DNA from: Muribaculaceae bacterium
GTDB lineage: Bacteria; Bacteroidota; Bacteroidia; Bacteroidales; Muribaculaceae
Length of the DNA stretch: 20,229 nt
Assembly: GCA_017545095.1 (NCBI GenBank)
Contig: JAFYCU010000086.1
Span: forward strand, 1-20,229
Direction of reading: 5' to 3'
Shown here in pieces: positions 1 through 8,193 of this stretch; within the stretch, counting starts at the first letter, position 1, and each line of letters opens with the position of its first letter. The notes below the pieces were generated by a model. It was not told the origin of the DNA. It saw only the letters and a program-made list of their open reading frames with translations, and made no database searches. Both the position numbers and the translations under genes were made by a program.

Positions 1-1323
1 GCGGCACTCGTCGAGGGTGGCCTCGGGGTTGCCCCAACGCAGGTTGTCGATGATGGTGCCGCTGAAGAGCACGTTCTTTTGCAGCACCACCGCCACGGCG
101 TCGCGCAGGGCGGTGAGGTCGAGGGTGCGCACGTCCTTGCCGCCCACGGCCACGCTGCCACGCGTGGTGTCGTAGAGGCGGCTGATGAGCGTGATCAGGC
201 TCGACTTGCCGCTGCCCGTGCCGCCAATCACGCCCAGCGTCTCGCCCGACGCGATGTGCAGGTCGATGTCGTGCAGCGCATATTCGCCGCTGCCGCCCTT
301 GTAGGCAAAGCTCACGTGGTTGAAGTCGATGCGTCCGTCGGGAATGTTGGGGTCGGCAGGCGAGGGGTTCACGATGTCGGGCACCTCGTTAATCACCTCG
401 GCCACGCGCTTGCCGCTGGCCAAACTCAAGGTAACCTGAACGAAAATCATGCTCAGCATCATCAGCGACATGAGGATGCTCATCACATAGGTGAACAGCG
501 AGGTGAGCTGCCCGGTGGTGAGCTGCCCGGCAACCACAAACTGTGCGCCAAACCAGCTGATGGCGATGATGCAGCCAAACACCACCAGATTCATCACCGG
601 GTGGTTGACGGCCATAAGCGTCTCGGCCTTCATATAGAGGCGGTAGAGCGTGGTGGCGGCGCCGTCGAACTTGCTGTTCTCGTGGTCCTCGCGTACAAAG
701 GCCTTTACCACGCGGATGGCACTCACATTCTCCTGCACCACGGCATTCACCTGGTCGTATTGCTTGAACACCTGGGCCATCGTGGCCGACACGCGCCGGA
801 TGATGAACGTGAGCATCACCGCCAGCACAGCGGTGGCGATGACGAAGATCAAGCTCATGCGCGGGCTGATCACAAAGCAAATCACGATGCTGAACAGCAG
901 CATGAACGGTGCGCGTATGCTCGTGCGCAGCACCATCTGGAAGGCGTTCTGCAGGTTGCTCACGTCGGTGGTCATGCGTGTGACCAGGCCGCTGGTGCTA
1001 TACTTGTCTATGTCGCTGAAGGCAAACCGCTGGATGTTGCGGTACATGGCCTTTCGCAGGTTGGCGGCAAAGCCCGTCGAGGCTTTGGCCACGTAGCGGC
1101 CGCCCAGAATGCCCATCGCCAGGCTGATGAATGCCATCACCAGCATCAGGCCGCCGTAGCGATAGACGGCCGACAGGTCGCCGGCGTTGATGCCCCGGTC
1201 GATGAGCCAGCTCGTCACGTAGGGGATGAGGACGTCCATCACCACCTCGAGCATGATGAACACGGGGGTGAGGATGGTGGCAGTGCGGTACTGCCCGATT
1301 TGTCGCAGTAGGGTTTTGAACAT
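1..1323 (-). CDS. ABC exporter, fused permease-ATPase subunit (partial, C-terminus beyond left edge)
   Basis: The minus strand reads open for 441 codons from an ATG at 1323 to the window edge. About the first 300 residues are a six-helix exporter permease domain (starting MFKTLLRQIGQYRTATIL), with the usual stretch around VVQENVSAIRVVKAF. A nucleotide-binding domain follows, with Walker A GGTGSGKSS near residues 366-374 and a Q-loop region VLQKNVLFSGT. The signature LSGGQ, Walker B and H-loop would lie beyond position 1, so roughly 130-150 residues are missing only because the window ends. By family it is a homo- or heterodimeric inner-membrane exporter half (MsbA/MdlB type) for lipids, drugs or peptides. 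The substrate cannot be told. It is divergent from the secreted-protein gene at 1882. A TAATTTTG box on the minus strand at 1395-1388 could be its -7 element, but I see no well-spaced -33 partner. Confidence 0.93.
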   Translation of the reverse strand, partial: MFKTLLRQIGQYRTATILTPVFIMLEVVMDVLIPYVTSWLIDRGINAGDLSAVYRYGGLMLVMAFISLAMGILGGRYVAKASTGFAANLRKAMYRNIQRFAFSDIDKYSTSGLVTRMTTDVSNLQNAFQMVLRTSIRAPFMLLFSIVICFVISPRMSLIFVIATAVLAVMLTFIIRRVSATMAQVFKQYDQVNAVVQENVSAIRVVKAFVREDHENSKFDGAATTLYRLYMKAETLMAVNHPVMNLVVFGCIIAISWFGAQFVVAGQLTTGQLTSLFTYVMSILMSLMMLSMIFVQVTLSLASGKRVAEVINEVPDIVNPSPADPNIPDGRIDFNHVSFAYKGGSGEYALHDIDLHIASGETLGVIGGTGSGKSSLITLISRLYDTTRGSVAVGGKDVRTLDLTALRDAVAVVLQKNVLFSGTIIDNLRWGNPEATLDECR

Positions 1324-1579
1324 GGTTGTGCAACTTGATCGTTCGCCTTGATGGCCGGTTCGAGTAAAAATTCTTCGATTTCGCTTGCAAAATTACTAAA
1401 GATTTTGTAATTTTGTGCCGAATTTCGCTGCAAAATGCGAATGCGGTGTTTATTGCTTTGCCTGTACTTACCGAAACGGCCATCTGGCAATTCCAATTGA
1501 GCCATTCCCAACGAGAGGACATTGGGGAGAAAATACAATTGTGAAAAACCATAAAAAAAGGTTTCTGAATATTAAATTG

Positions 1580-1611
1580 TTTGGCCATATTAAACTAATG
1601 GCGTAATTTTG
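1580..1611 (+). promoter_or_regulatory. Bacteroidetes-type promoter for the secreted-protein gene
   Basis: TTTG (1580-1583), a 20-nt spacer and TAATTTTG (1604-1611) match the Bacteroidetes primary sigma consensus TTTG-N19/20-TAnnTTTG. The start of transcription would be near 1618, giving a 5' leader of about 265 nt before the ATG at 1882. A second, weaker candidate (TTG 1385-1387, TAATTTTG 1408-1415) lies upstream. The whole gene-free stretch 1324-1881 is A+T-rich in its middle, and I see no convincing small gene or RNA in it. Confidence 0.55.
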
Positions 1612-1881
1612 TGTCCAAAATCTGACCGAAAGGCAAAGCGATGCCTGAGGCGAGAGAGTTTGTAATAGATTTTAATGATTGAAAATAAGTGCTGATGAGA
1701 TGAAAACGAGCATGAATATCGTTCAAACTTGTAATGTCATTTCGAATTGTAACTATCATGGTGGGGTTGCATGGTGTGCTGTCGATGGTTCGGCCCGCGC
1801 CGCAAGTCTGCCCTAAATTTTTGCATAAAGCCTAATTCCAGTGTGAAAAACATCCACCAACTTCAACAACTAAAACAAAAG

Positions 1882-4806
1882 ATGATGAAAGCAAAAGCCG
1901 TTCTCTTAATTTCGCTGCTGGCTCTGATGTGCTCCTTTGGCGCACGAGCTTATGTGTACCACAATCAGACCACCAAGGTTACTCATTTCGACTATTCCGG
2001 TTTCACCTACACCTACACCGATGCCAATGGTGTGGAACAGACAGCTCGGCTCACCGACGAGGCCACCAGCACCGAGCAAATTGTAGCCCTGCTGAAAGAG
2101 GTTTACGTGAACCGCAACATTCCCGGTATCCATTATGGCTACGACTTCAACGGCATGCAGTCGCGAAAAATTGACTACAACTTTTGTGGCCATCAGGGTG
2201 CTAGCGCCACTGCGGGTTTCCCGTGGCAGCGGCCAGCGGCAGGCGAGGTGTTCCCCAATCCCGATCAGGATGGCATGACGATGCTTTTGGTCACCATCAG
2301 CGACAACTGGAAGGTTTCCTATGCCAGCACTGACCCCATAGAGTATATTAGCCGCTGCTACACCTCGGCACGTTTGATGACCAACTTCACTCGTGTGAAC
2401 GACAGCAACAATCCTGGCTACATCATGCAGGTGAATGATGTGAACACCAACCGCTTTTTCTTCATCTCAAAGGGCAAGCCACGTTCCTCCTACACCAGGC
2501 CGTTGTATCGACTCTATGAGCAAATCAGCCCGGTGAAAGGCGACGATGGCCAAATTACTAATGATTTTATCACTGAGATGAGGGCAGGCAATCCCTATCT
2601 GGTCTATCACGACTGCTCGGAGATGGGCACGATTGGAGGAGCCGGCACGCCGCATTGGTTCACCATTTCCAACAATGGTGAGAACTTCAATCTGAACAAC
2701 CTCACCATTTTCATCCCCGACCGCCGCTTTGAGCCGCAGCACGACCCCGAGGGCGTAGTCAAGGACAATATCAGTGGTATTACCTACAACGGTAAGCGCT
2801 ATTTCGTGGACTATGGCGACTCGAATGATCCTGATGAGAGCAAATGGCATAAGGACATCATGCCCAAGGTGTTGATGTACATCGTGAACCTGGAGGCCAA
2901 GGCCACGCCGTCGGAAACTGATGGATACTACGACATCAACCTGAACTGGGACACCAACTTCACCTTCGAGAACCTGAACGTGGACGTGCCGCAGCACTTC
3001 TATGTGTATATCCTCGACGGCAACAACCGCGTGAAGCTGGCCACCGTCGTGGACCAGCCCACCACAGCGCGGGAGCACACCTACAGCGTGGAGCAGACCA
3101 TCGACCCGCAAACCTTCAGCTACATCGTCACCGCCCATCCCATCAACTATGACAACAACGGCAACATGCTGCTCGACGACGAGGGCAATCCATTGATTAC
3201 TGTGAGTGCCGAGAGCCAGGTGCGCACGGTCACCATTCCCGGACGCCACAGCGCGTTCTTCATCCAGGCGCAGGAATACCGCAGCCGCTACGAGGCCACG
3301 GGCGTGAACTCGCAGTACAATGTGTACAAGAACAAGATGTCGATCCACCCCAGCTCCTATGATGACTATCTGTCGATCAAGAACGACGAGCATGCCTATG
3401 AGGTGGTGCGCACCGATGCCGACGGCAACCGCTCCGTGGTAGCACAGGTGCAATTCACCTTTGAACCCGACACTCAGGTGTATAACTACACGGTCACCTA
3501 CAATGCCGACTCACAAGTCACCGACCCGGTGTTCGACGACGAGGAGCCGGTGACCAGCGGACAACTCACCGGTTTCGACAACTCCACGGTGATTGTGATT
3601 GACCGTTTCCTGGCCTCGACCAAGAACAACGACCACTCCGACCATTATGTCTATACTTTCGAGCAGCTCAGCGACGATGATGAGGCGGAGCTGTGCAGCA
3701 ACAGCTTCACGGTGCCTGTGTTCAAGACAACGAACGCTGTGGGCGGCGAGGAGCACACCCACGAGGAGGTGGTGGCCGACACCGACCACAGCGCAAAGGC
3801 TATCCCCAGCAACACCATCACCTTCAGTGCCCTCACCGATCCAACGGCCAACCTCACCGAGTATGATATTTTCCGTGCCGACTACCAGCTGAAAAAACTC
3901 ACGAAGATTGGCAAGGCCGAGCGCACCAACAACTTCGACCGCTACAGCCTGTACTCGGCGGGCGAGAACGGCATGATCAACGACTTCTTGGGCACCGTGT
4001 CGGTGTCGGATGATAATCCCAACATCACCTTGCTCGACTACAACAACAAGGACTACAACCAGCAGAGCCTGTATGTGCCGGTGATCACCGCCCTCTATAA
4101 TGGCGATGCCAGCAAGCCCAACACCTATGGGTGCGACTTCAAGACCATGTACTATCCGCAGCTTGAGCTGAAGATCACCAATCAGGTGAAGAGCGATCCG
4201 TTCAACGGCCCCACGGGCATGCTGATGGGGTATCTCACCGAGATGCAGCTCACACCCAAGATTCCGAACCAGAACGACATGACCGCCTATTACTACCGCG
4301 TGTGGCGCGTGATGGAGGGCGACACCCAGCTCGACGGCGAGTCGCTGCTCAACGACGCCGAGGACCTCTCGGCCGAGTATTGGGCCACCTGCTACTACCC
4401 CATAAAGGAAACCTTCCCGCAAGGCAACCCGCTGGTGAACGACATCTTCGTGGACTACCCGTTCTACGGCTCCAAGAAGTATGTGACCTATATCGCCCGC
4501 CTGTATGCCACCACGCTCTCGCCCGACGAGGCTCCCGAGATGGGAACCACCACGCAGTCGCTGCCGCGCCGCAGTCCGTCGGCTTCGGGCAAGGACTACT
4601 TCATCGCCGAGGCGAAAAAACGCGTCTTCTTCGACGAGAGCATCATCACCGCCATCGACGATGTGAATGTCGACGATGCCGAGGTGGCCGATGTCACCTA
4701 CTACAATGTGCTGGGCATGCCCAGCAAGCGGCCCTACACGGGCATGAACATCGTGGAGACGCGTTACACCAACGGCATGGTCAAGACCGCGAAGGTGATC
4801 CGGTAA
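1882..4806 (+). CDS. Large secreted protein of unknown function with T9SS-like C-terminal tail
   Basis: This is a 974-residue protein. I start it at the ATG at 1882 because a signal peptide follows at once (MMKAKAVLLISLLALMCS, likely cut after FGARA). The in-frame extension back to 1771 would put 37 non-signal residues before it. The body is rich in N, D, T and Y and looks beta-rich. Around residues 340-450 it has the look of a fibronectin-III-like module (DINLNWDTNFTF, FYVYILDGNN, FSYIVTAHPI). The last 45 residues (YYNVLGMPSKRPYTGMN then a KVIR end) resemble the C-terminal sorting or tail domain of T9SS cargo: a YNxxG strand, GxNIV, and a basic final strand. I recognise no catalytic motif. 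It is probably a cell-surface or secreted protein. A T9SS plug-like gene lies about 850 nt downstream on the same strand. A hairpin 28 nt after the stop may end the transcript. Confidence 0.85.
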   Translation: MMKAKAVLLISLLALMCSFGARAYVYHNQTTKVTHFDYSGFTYTYTDANGVEQTARLTDEATSTEQIVALLKEVYVNRNIPGIHYGYDFNGMQSRKIDYNFCGHQGASATAGFPWQRPAAGEVFPNPDQDGMTMLLVTISDNWKVSYASTDPIEYISRCYTSARLMTNFTRVNDSNNPGYIMQVNDVNTNRFFFISKGKPRSSYTRPLYRLYEQISPVKGDDGQITNDFITEMRAGNPYLVYHDCSEMGTIGGAGTPHWFTISNNGENFNLNNLTIFIPDRRFEPQHDPEGVVKDNISGITYNGKRYFVDYGDSNDPDESKWHKDIMPKVLMYIVNLEAKATPSETDGYYDINLNWDTNFTFENLNVDVPQHFYVYILDGNNRVKLATVVDQPTTAREHTYSVEQTIDPQTFSYIVTAHPINYDNNGNMLLDDEGNPLITVSAESQVRTVTIPGRHSAFFIQAQEYRSRYEATGVNSQYNVYKNKMSIHPSSYDDYLSIKNDEHAYEVVRTDADGNRSVVAQVQFTFEPDTQVYNYTVTYNADSQVTDPVFDDEEPVTSGQLTGFDNSTVIVIDRFLASTKNNDHSDHYVYTFEQLSDDDEAELCSNSFTVPVFKTTNAVGGEEHTHEEVVADTDHSAKAIPSNTITFSALTDPTANLTEYDIFRADYQLKKLTKIGKAERTNNFDRYSLYSAGENGMINDFLGTVSVSDDNPNITLLDYNNKDYNQQSLYVPVITALYNGDASKPNTYGCDFKTMYYPQLELKITNQVKSDPFNGPTGMLMGYLTEMQLTPKIPNQNDMTAYYYRVWRVMEGDTQLDGESLLNDAEDLSAEYWATCYYPIKETFPQGNPLVNDIFVDYPFYGSKKYVTYIARLYATTLSPDEAPEMGTTTQSLPRRSPSASGKDYFIAEAKKRVFFDESIITAIDDVNVDDAEVADVTYYNVLGMPSKRPYTGMNIVETRYTNGMVKTAKVIR

Positions 4807-4833
4807 CCAGAACGTGAACCTGAGTCCATACAG

Positions 4834-4868
4834 TCAGGGCCAGTCCCATCCCAAGGGGCTGGCCCTGA
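4834..4868 (+). terminator. Stem-loop after the secreted-protein gene
   Basis: A 14-bp stem (TCAGGGCCAGTCCC against GGGGCTGGCCCTGA, one G.U) closes a 7-nt loop. It starts 28 nt after the stop codon. No T-run follows, so it may be a 3'-end stabiliser or a rho-independent-like terminator of the U-poor kind common in Bacteroidetes. Confidence 0.6.
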
Positions 4869-5043
4869 TGCTGCATGACGGACAAGGGCGTGAAAGGCTG
4901 GAACTCAGCTAAAAGAGCTGGTCGAGCGTTACCTCGCTGCTGATGATGCCGGCATGTTTGTTATGTGCGACACCATGCGTGGTCACCATGGTGAGCAGTG
5001 TGGTGCGGCGACAACAGACCGATATTTGCCAAATAAATCCGAC

Positions 5044-5129
5044 TTTTGGCGGAGTATCGATGGCTTTTCCGCCAAAATCGTGTGCTTTGAGGCGGTTTTG
5101 GCGGAGTATCGAGGGTTTTTCCGCCAAAA
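5044..5129. repeat. Two tandem copies of a palindromic repeat
   Basis: Two near-identical 34-nt palindromes lie 52 nt apart, at 5044-5077 and 5096-5129. Each has arms TTTTGGCGGA and TCCGCCAAAA around a 14-nt centre that begins GTATCGA. They look like an extragenic palindromic (REP-type) pair. Small open frames crossing them read the same peptide twice on the minus strand, as expected from the DNA repeat rather than from a gene. Otherwise the stretch 4869-5211 holds nothing I can call a gene. Confidence 0.7.
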
Positions 5130-5211
5130 GTCGATGCAAACCGCCCAGTCTGGCTGCGCCTTAGGTAGGCTGCACCTCAACAATCCAAAATCAAAAAAAT
5201 TCTTTTTTTAT

Positions 5212-5242
5212 TTTGTATTGTGTTCGGTTTGCACTACCTTTG
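5212..5242 (+). promoter_or_regulatory. Bacteroidetes-type promoter of the decayed MNT/HEPN locus
   Basis: TTTG (5212-5215), a 19-nt spacer and TACCTTTG (5235-5242) are a full match to TTTG-N19-TAnnTTTG. The ATG of the nucleotidyltransferase remnant is at 5247, so a transcript from here would be leaderless or nearly so. Since the genes behind it are broken, the promoter may now serve the DUF5103 gene at 5656. Confidence 0.7.
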
Positions 5243-5246
5243 CCGC

Positions 5247-5487
5247 ATGAAAGAGAGACTTACTACTAAAAAAGAGGATGTGGTCGAAGCGATTAAGTCA
5301 ACCATTCAGCACATAGTGCCTCAGGGAGCAACACTTGTGTTGTTTGGTTTTCCCTTTGTGCCAATTGGGTTGGGATTTGGGGGAAACGATAAATCCTGTT
5401 CTTTATTCTAAGTCAGAAAGGGAAAAAAGTGCGTTTACGCTTTTTTATAAGAATGTCACTAATGACGGAGCACATCTATGGGGTTGA
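5247..5487 (+). pseudogene. MNT-type nucleotidyltransferase (antitoxin-like), internal deletion and frameshift
   Basis: The N-terminus (MKERLTTKKEDVVEAIKS, then VPQGATLVLFG to about 5350) matches the start of Bacteroidetes minimal nucleotidyltransferases. In another frame, from about 5366, comes the family's C-terminal part: LGWDLGETINPVLYSKSERE, then FTLFYKNV, stopping at TGA 5485-5487. The joined reading is about 40 residues shorter than the usual ~110. The missing piece is the catalytic core (GSxARG and DSDxD). Read straight from the ATG, the frame ends at 5411 in unrelated residues. In intact MNT/HEPN pairs this protein neutralises the HEPN toxin, in studied cases by adding AMP to it. Here it cannot be active. 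Its end overlaps the HEPN start by 10 nt, the coupled layout of intact pairs. The region is more A+T-rich than its neighbours. Confidence 0.82.
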
Positions 5488-5643
5488 CATCAGAGGAAAG
5501 AAACGCTTTGATTGCCTAAGCTTTTCTCATTACGATTAACAGGCGATTATAGTGATACTTATGATTTGACTCGTGAGGATGTGGAACCACCATTGATAGA
5601 ACCAACAGAAAGTTTTATAGCGAGAATTGCTGAGATTATCTGA
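5478..5643 (+). pseudogene. HEPN-domain toxin partner, core deleted
   Basis: The ATG at 5478 overlaps the end of the nucleotidyltransferase remnant and opens with MGLTSEERNALIA, a typical start for Bacteroidetes HEPN proteins. It then hits a stop at 5517-5519. In a shifted frame from 5521 the family's C-terminus follows (LFSLRLTGDYSDTYDLTRED, then EPPLIEPTESFIARIAEII), ending at TGA 5641-5643. The family is about 125-135 residues. The middle ~75, which carry the conserved R/H or NRLYYA region of the helical bundle, are gone. HEPN proteins of such pairs are RNase-type toxins. This copy can have no such activity. It ends 12 nt before the DUF5103 gene. Confidence 0.8.
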
Positions 5644-5655
5644 AAAGTGTGTTTT

Positions 5656-6921
5656 ATGAACCGAGTTATAGCAGTATTCATCCTCCATTTGCTCGCTATG
5701 TCGGCCTGGGGTCAGGCCACAGCCGACACGCGGGTGACCATTTTCGACACCAATGTGCGTTCGCTCAAGGTGGCCCCGGCGAGCAACATGTATCTGCCGG
5801 CAGTGCTGGTGCTGGGCGGCGACGACCGTCTGATTGTGAATTTCGACTATCTGGACTACGATGTGCACTATCTGCGCTACAGCCTGCTGCACTGCGATGC
5901 ACAATGGACACCCTCGCAGCTGATGGAAAGCGAGTATGTGGAGGGTTTCAACTATGCCGACATCGACGACTATGCCCAGAGCGAGAGCACGTTCACACAT
6001 TATTATAATTACTCCTTCGCCCTGCCCAACGACGACATGCGCTTCACCCGCAGCGGTAACTATGTGCTGCGCGTCTATGAGCAGGACGACCCCGACAATG
6101 TGCTGTTCCAGACGCGTTTCATGGTCGTGGAGCCTAAGGTGACGGTGCTCACCGATGTCACCACACTCACCGATGAGAGCTACAACGACGCGCACCAACA
6201 GCTCACCATCAACCTGCGCTACCGCCCCGGGGTGATTGCCGACCCCTATGGCGAAATCACCACCGTGATCATGCAGAACACCCGCACCGACAATGCCGTG
6301 GTGCTGCGGCGACCCATGAGTGCCGGCATAGGCACGGTGACCTATGAACACCAGCCGGAGCTGATTTTCGAGGCCGGCAACGAATACCGGCGCTTCGAGA
6401 CCGTCAACATCCATTCGCTCAACATGGGCGTGGCGGGAATCAACTACGTGAAACCGTTCTACCATGCCAGCCTCTACGACGACGAGCCTCGTGCCCGCAC
6501 GCAGTATCTCTACGACCAGACGCAGCACGGACATTTCACCATACGCAATGCCGAGGGCAACGACAGCCACATCGATGCCGACTACCTGGTCACCCATTTC
6601 ACGCTCAACACCGCTGGACCGCTCGAAGGGGGCAACGTGTTTCTGGAAGGGGAGTTCACCCACGGCCGACCGGCATCGGAAACCATGATGAAATATGATG
6701 CCAGCACAGGTTGCTATGAGGCCGACATCCTGCTCAAGCAGGGAGCCTACAACTACCAGTATCTGTGGGTGCCCAATGGCGACCGCGTGGGACAGACGGC
6801 AGTAATCGACGGCGACAAATATCAAACGGTGAACGAATATATTGTGCTTGTCTATCACCGCCCCAGCGGCGGACGCTACGACCAACTGCTGGGCTACGGC
6901 CTGGCTCGCTCGATGAATTAG
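5656..6921 (+). CDS. DUF5103 protein, T9SS plug-like
   Basis: This is a 421-residue protein with a signal peptide (MNRVIAVFILHLLAMSAWG, cut before Q). The chosen ATG at 5656 puts the signal at the very start. The body carries the recognisable run of DUF5103: VRSLKVAPAS, LRYSLLHCDAQWTPS, VEGFNYADIDDYAQS, HYYNYSFALPND, MVVEPKVTV, MQNTRTDNAV, GNEYRRFETVNI, LLKQGAYNYQYLWVP and a C-terminal VYHRPSGGRYD. DUF5103 proteins include the plug that sits against the SprA pore of the type IX secretion system in Flavobacterium. In gut Bacteroidales they are common as single genes. It is therefore an outer-membrane/periplasmic T9SS component or relative. It follows the broken HEPN gene by 12 nt and has no promoter that I can see of its own, so it may use the promoter at 5212. 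The length is usual for the family. Confidence 0.9.
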   Translation: MNRVIAVFILHLLAMSAWGQATADTRVTIFDTNVRSLKVAPASNMYLPAVLVLGGDDRLIVNFDYLDYDVHYLRYSLLHCDAQWTPSQLMESEYVEGFNYADIDDYAQSESTFTHYYNYSFALPNDDMRFTRSGNYVLRVYEQDDPDNVLFQTRFMVVEPKVTVLTDVTTLTDESYNDAHQQLTINLRYRPGVIADPYGEITTVIMQNTRTDNAVVLRRPMSAGIGTVTYEHQPELIFEAGNEYRRFETVNIHSLNMGVAGINYVKPFYHASLYDDEPRARTQYLYDQTQHGHFTIRNAEGNDSHIDADYLVTHFTLNTAGPLEGGNVFLEGEFTHGRPASETMMKYDASTGCYEADILLKQGAYNYQYLWVPNGDRVGQTAVIDGDKYQTVNEYIVLVYHRPSGGRYDQLLGYGLARSMN

Positions 6922-6947
6922 ATGTACCAAGAAAAGGCCTCCCCAAA

Positions 6948-6965
6948 CCTCTCCTGAAGGAGGGG
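6948..6965 (+). terminator. Short stem-loop after the DUF5103 gene
   Basis: A 7-bp stem (CCTCTCC against GGAGGGG, one U.G) with a TGAA loop begins 27 nt after the stop codon. No strong T-run follows. The surrounding sequence (GCCTCC ... GAGGGGCTT) looks like a C/G-run intergenic repeat often seen in Bacteroidales. Confidence 0.4.
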
Positions 6966-6983
6966 CTTACTAAGACGCAGAAA

Positions 6984-7007
6984 GTAGAGCCGCACCCTGG
7001 TGCGGCT
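6984..7007. repeat. REP-like palindrome, copy 1
   Basis: GTAGAGCCGCA leads into a 9-bp stem (AGCCGCACC/GGTGCGGCT) with a 2-nt spacer. The same element occurs again at 20121-20145, 13 kb away. It is followed (7020-7050) by short imperfect repeats of AAGAACCAAG. Confidence 0.65.
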
Positions 7008-7152
7008 GAAGGCCGAAGCGAGAACCAAGAACCAAGACAAGCCCCAAGAACCAAGTCGCAATGCCCCCCCTCTTCGAGGCCCTAGAGGCCTTAGATTCGC
7101 TAGATTCCCTAATTTGCGTCAGCTTCACCAAAAACTGAAAACTGAATAAACA

Positions 7153-7198
7153 AGCCCCCAAGCAAAAGCAAGTCCCCCTTAGGGGGATTTAAGGGGCT
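7153..7198. repeat. Nested C-run/G-run palindrome before the antiporter gene
   Basis: The outer arms AGCCCC (7153-7158) and GGGGCT (7193-7198) enclose an inner stem TCCCCC/GGGGGA with loop TTA (7173-7187). It lies 14 nt before the antiporter ATG. It could act as a terminator for upstream transcripts or as a structured leader. It could equally be one of the dispersed C-run intergenic repeats of this order. Confidence 0.5.
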
Positions 7199-7212
7199 AC
7201 CACATCACCTGT

Positions 7213-8187
7213 ATGGACTACCTATATCTCATCATCGGACTCGCGCTGCTGCTTGTGGCAGCCAACTATCTGGTCGACTCCAGTGTGGCCATCGCCCAAC
7301 GCGCCAAAATTTCCAACTTCATCATCGGTCTCACCATTGTGGGCATGGGCACCTCGGCCCCGGAGCTGTTTGTGAGCATCTCCTCGGCTTTGAGCGGCCA
7401 CGGCGATATCGCCATGGGCAACGTCATTGGCAGCAACATCGCCAACATCTTCCTCATCCTGGGTGTTTCGGCCACCATACTGCCTTTTACCATCGAGCGT
7501 AGAATCAGTCGCCGCGACATCCCGTTCGGCATCATAGCCGCCCTGCTGCTCTTGCTGCTAGCCAACGACTCGCTGCTGCCCGGCATCACCGAGAACCGTC
7601 TCTCACGTCTCGATGCCATCTTCATGCTGGTGTTGTTTGTGGCCTATATGTGCTATACGGTGATTCTCAAGGGGAAAGACCCTCAGCAGGCTGTTGCCGA
7701 GGCCGATGAGGAAACGCAGTCGAAGCTCGCCGGCAAGCATCCCATGTTGCTGTGGGCTATTGCGCTGGCCTCGTTGGCGGCGCTGATTTTTGGTGGAAAC
7801 CTATTCCTTGACTCGGCCAAGAACCTGGCTCGCGCCTGGGGCATGAGCGAGGCGGTGATTTCCATCACCATCGTGGCGGTGGGCACCTCGCTGCCCGAAC
7901 TCATCACCGCCATCACGGCGGCACTCAAAAAGAACCCCGAGTTGGCTTTGGGCAATGTGATTGGCAGCAACGTGTTCAACATCCTCATGATTCTGGGTGT
8001 GGCGGGAACCATCAAACCCATGACATTCACCTCCATCAGTCTGGTGGACTATGCCGTGATGCTCGTGGCTGCCGTGATGACCTATTTGATTATCTTCACC
8101 TTCGGCAAGCACCGTTTCGACCGCATCGAGGGCGTCATCTTCCTGCTATGCTATGTGGCCTACACCGTGTATCTGCTCCTGCGCTGA
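7213..8187 (+). CDS. Calcium/sodium antiporter, CaCA family (YrbG-like)
   Basis: This 324-residue membrane protein has about ten hydrophobic segments in two inverted halves, the architecture of Na+/Ca2+ exchangers. The two alpha-repeats are plain: GMGTSAPEL (44-52) with GNVIGSNIAN (69-78), and VGTSLPEL (223-230) with GNVIGSNVFN (247-256). They contain the acidic and polar residues that form the ion site. A charged cytoplasmic loop near 155-175 (DPQQAVAEADEETQ) separates the halves. It likely exchanges Ca2+ for Na+ or H+ at the inner membrane. The ATG at 7213 gives the usual N-terminal helix. The gene ends 6 nt before the end of the convergent GH125 gene, which leaves no room for a terminator between them. 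Confidence 0.93.
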   Translation: MDYLYLIIGLALLLVAANYLVDSSVAIAQRAKISNFIIGLTIVGMGTSAPELFVSISSALSGHGDIAMGNVIGSNIANIFLILGVSATILPFTIERRISRRDIPFGIIAALLLLLLANDSLLPGITENRLSRLDAIFMLVLFVAYMCYTVILKGKDPQQAVAEADEETQSKLAGKHPMLLWAIALASLAALIFGGNLFLDSAKNLARAWGMSEAVISITIVAVGTSLPELITAITAALKKNPELALGNVIGSNVFNILMILGVAGTIKPMTFTSISLVDYAVMLVAAVMTYLIIFTFGKHRFDRIEGVIFLLCYVAYTVYLLLR

Positions 8188-8193
8188 TGAGCA

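Noticed and set aside
79..1311. A 410-codon open frame on the plus strand, rich in His, Ala and Gly
   Set aside because: It lies wholly opposite the ABC exporter, which has clear family motifs. The composition is that of an antisense shadow in G+C-rich DNA.
1771..1881. N-terminal extension of the large secreted protein
   Set aside because: It would put 37 charged, non-signal residues before a clean signal peptide, so the start at 1882 is better.
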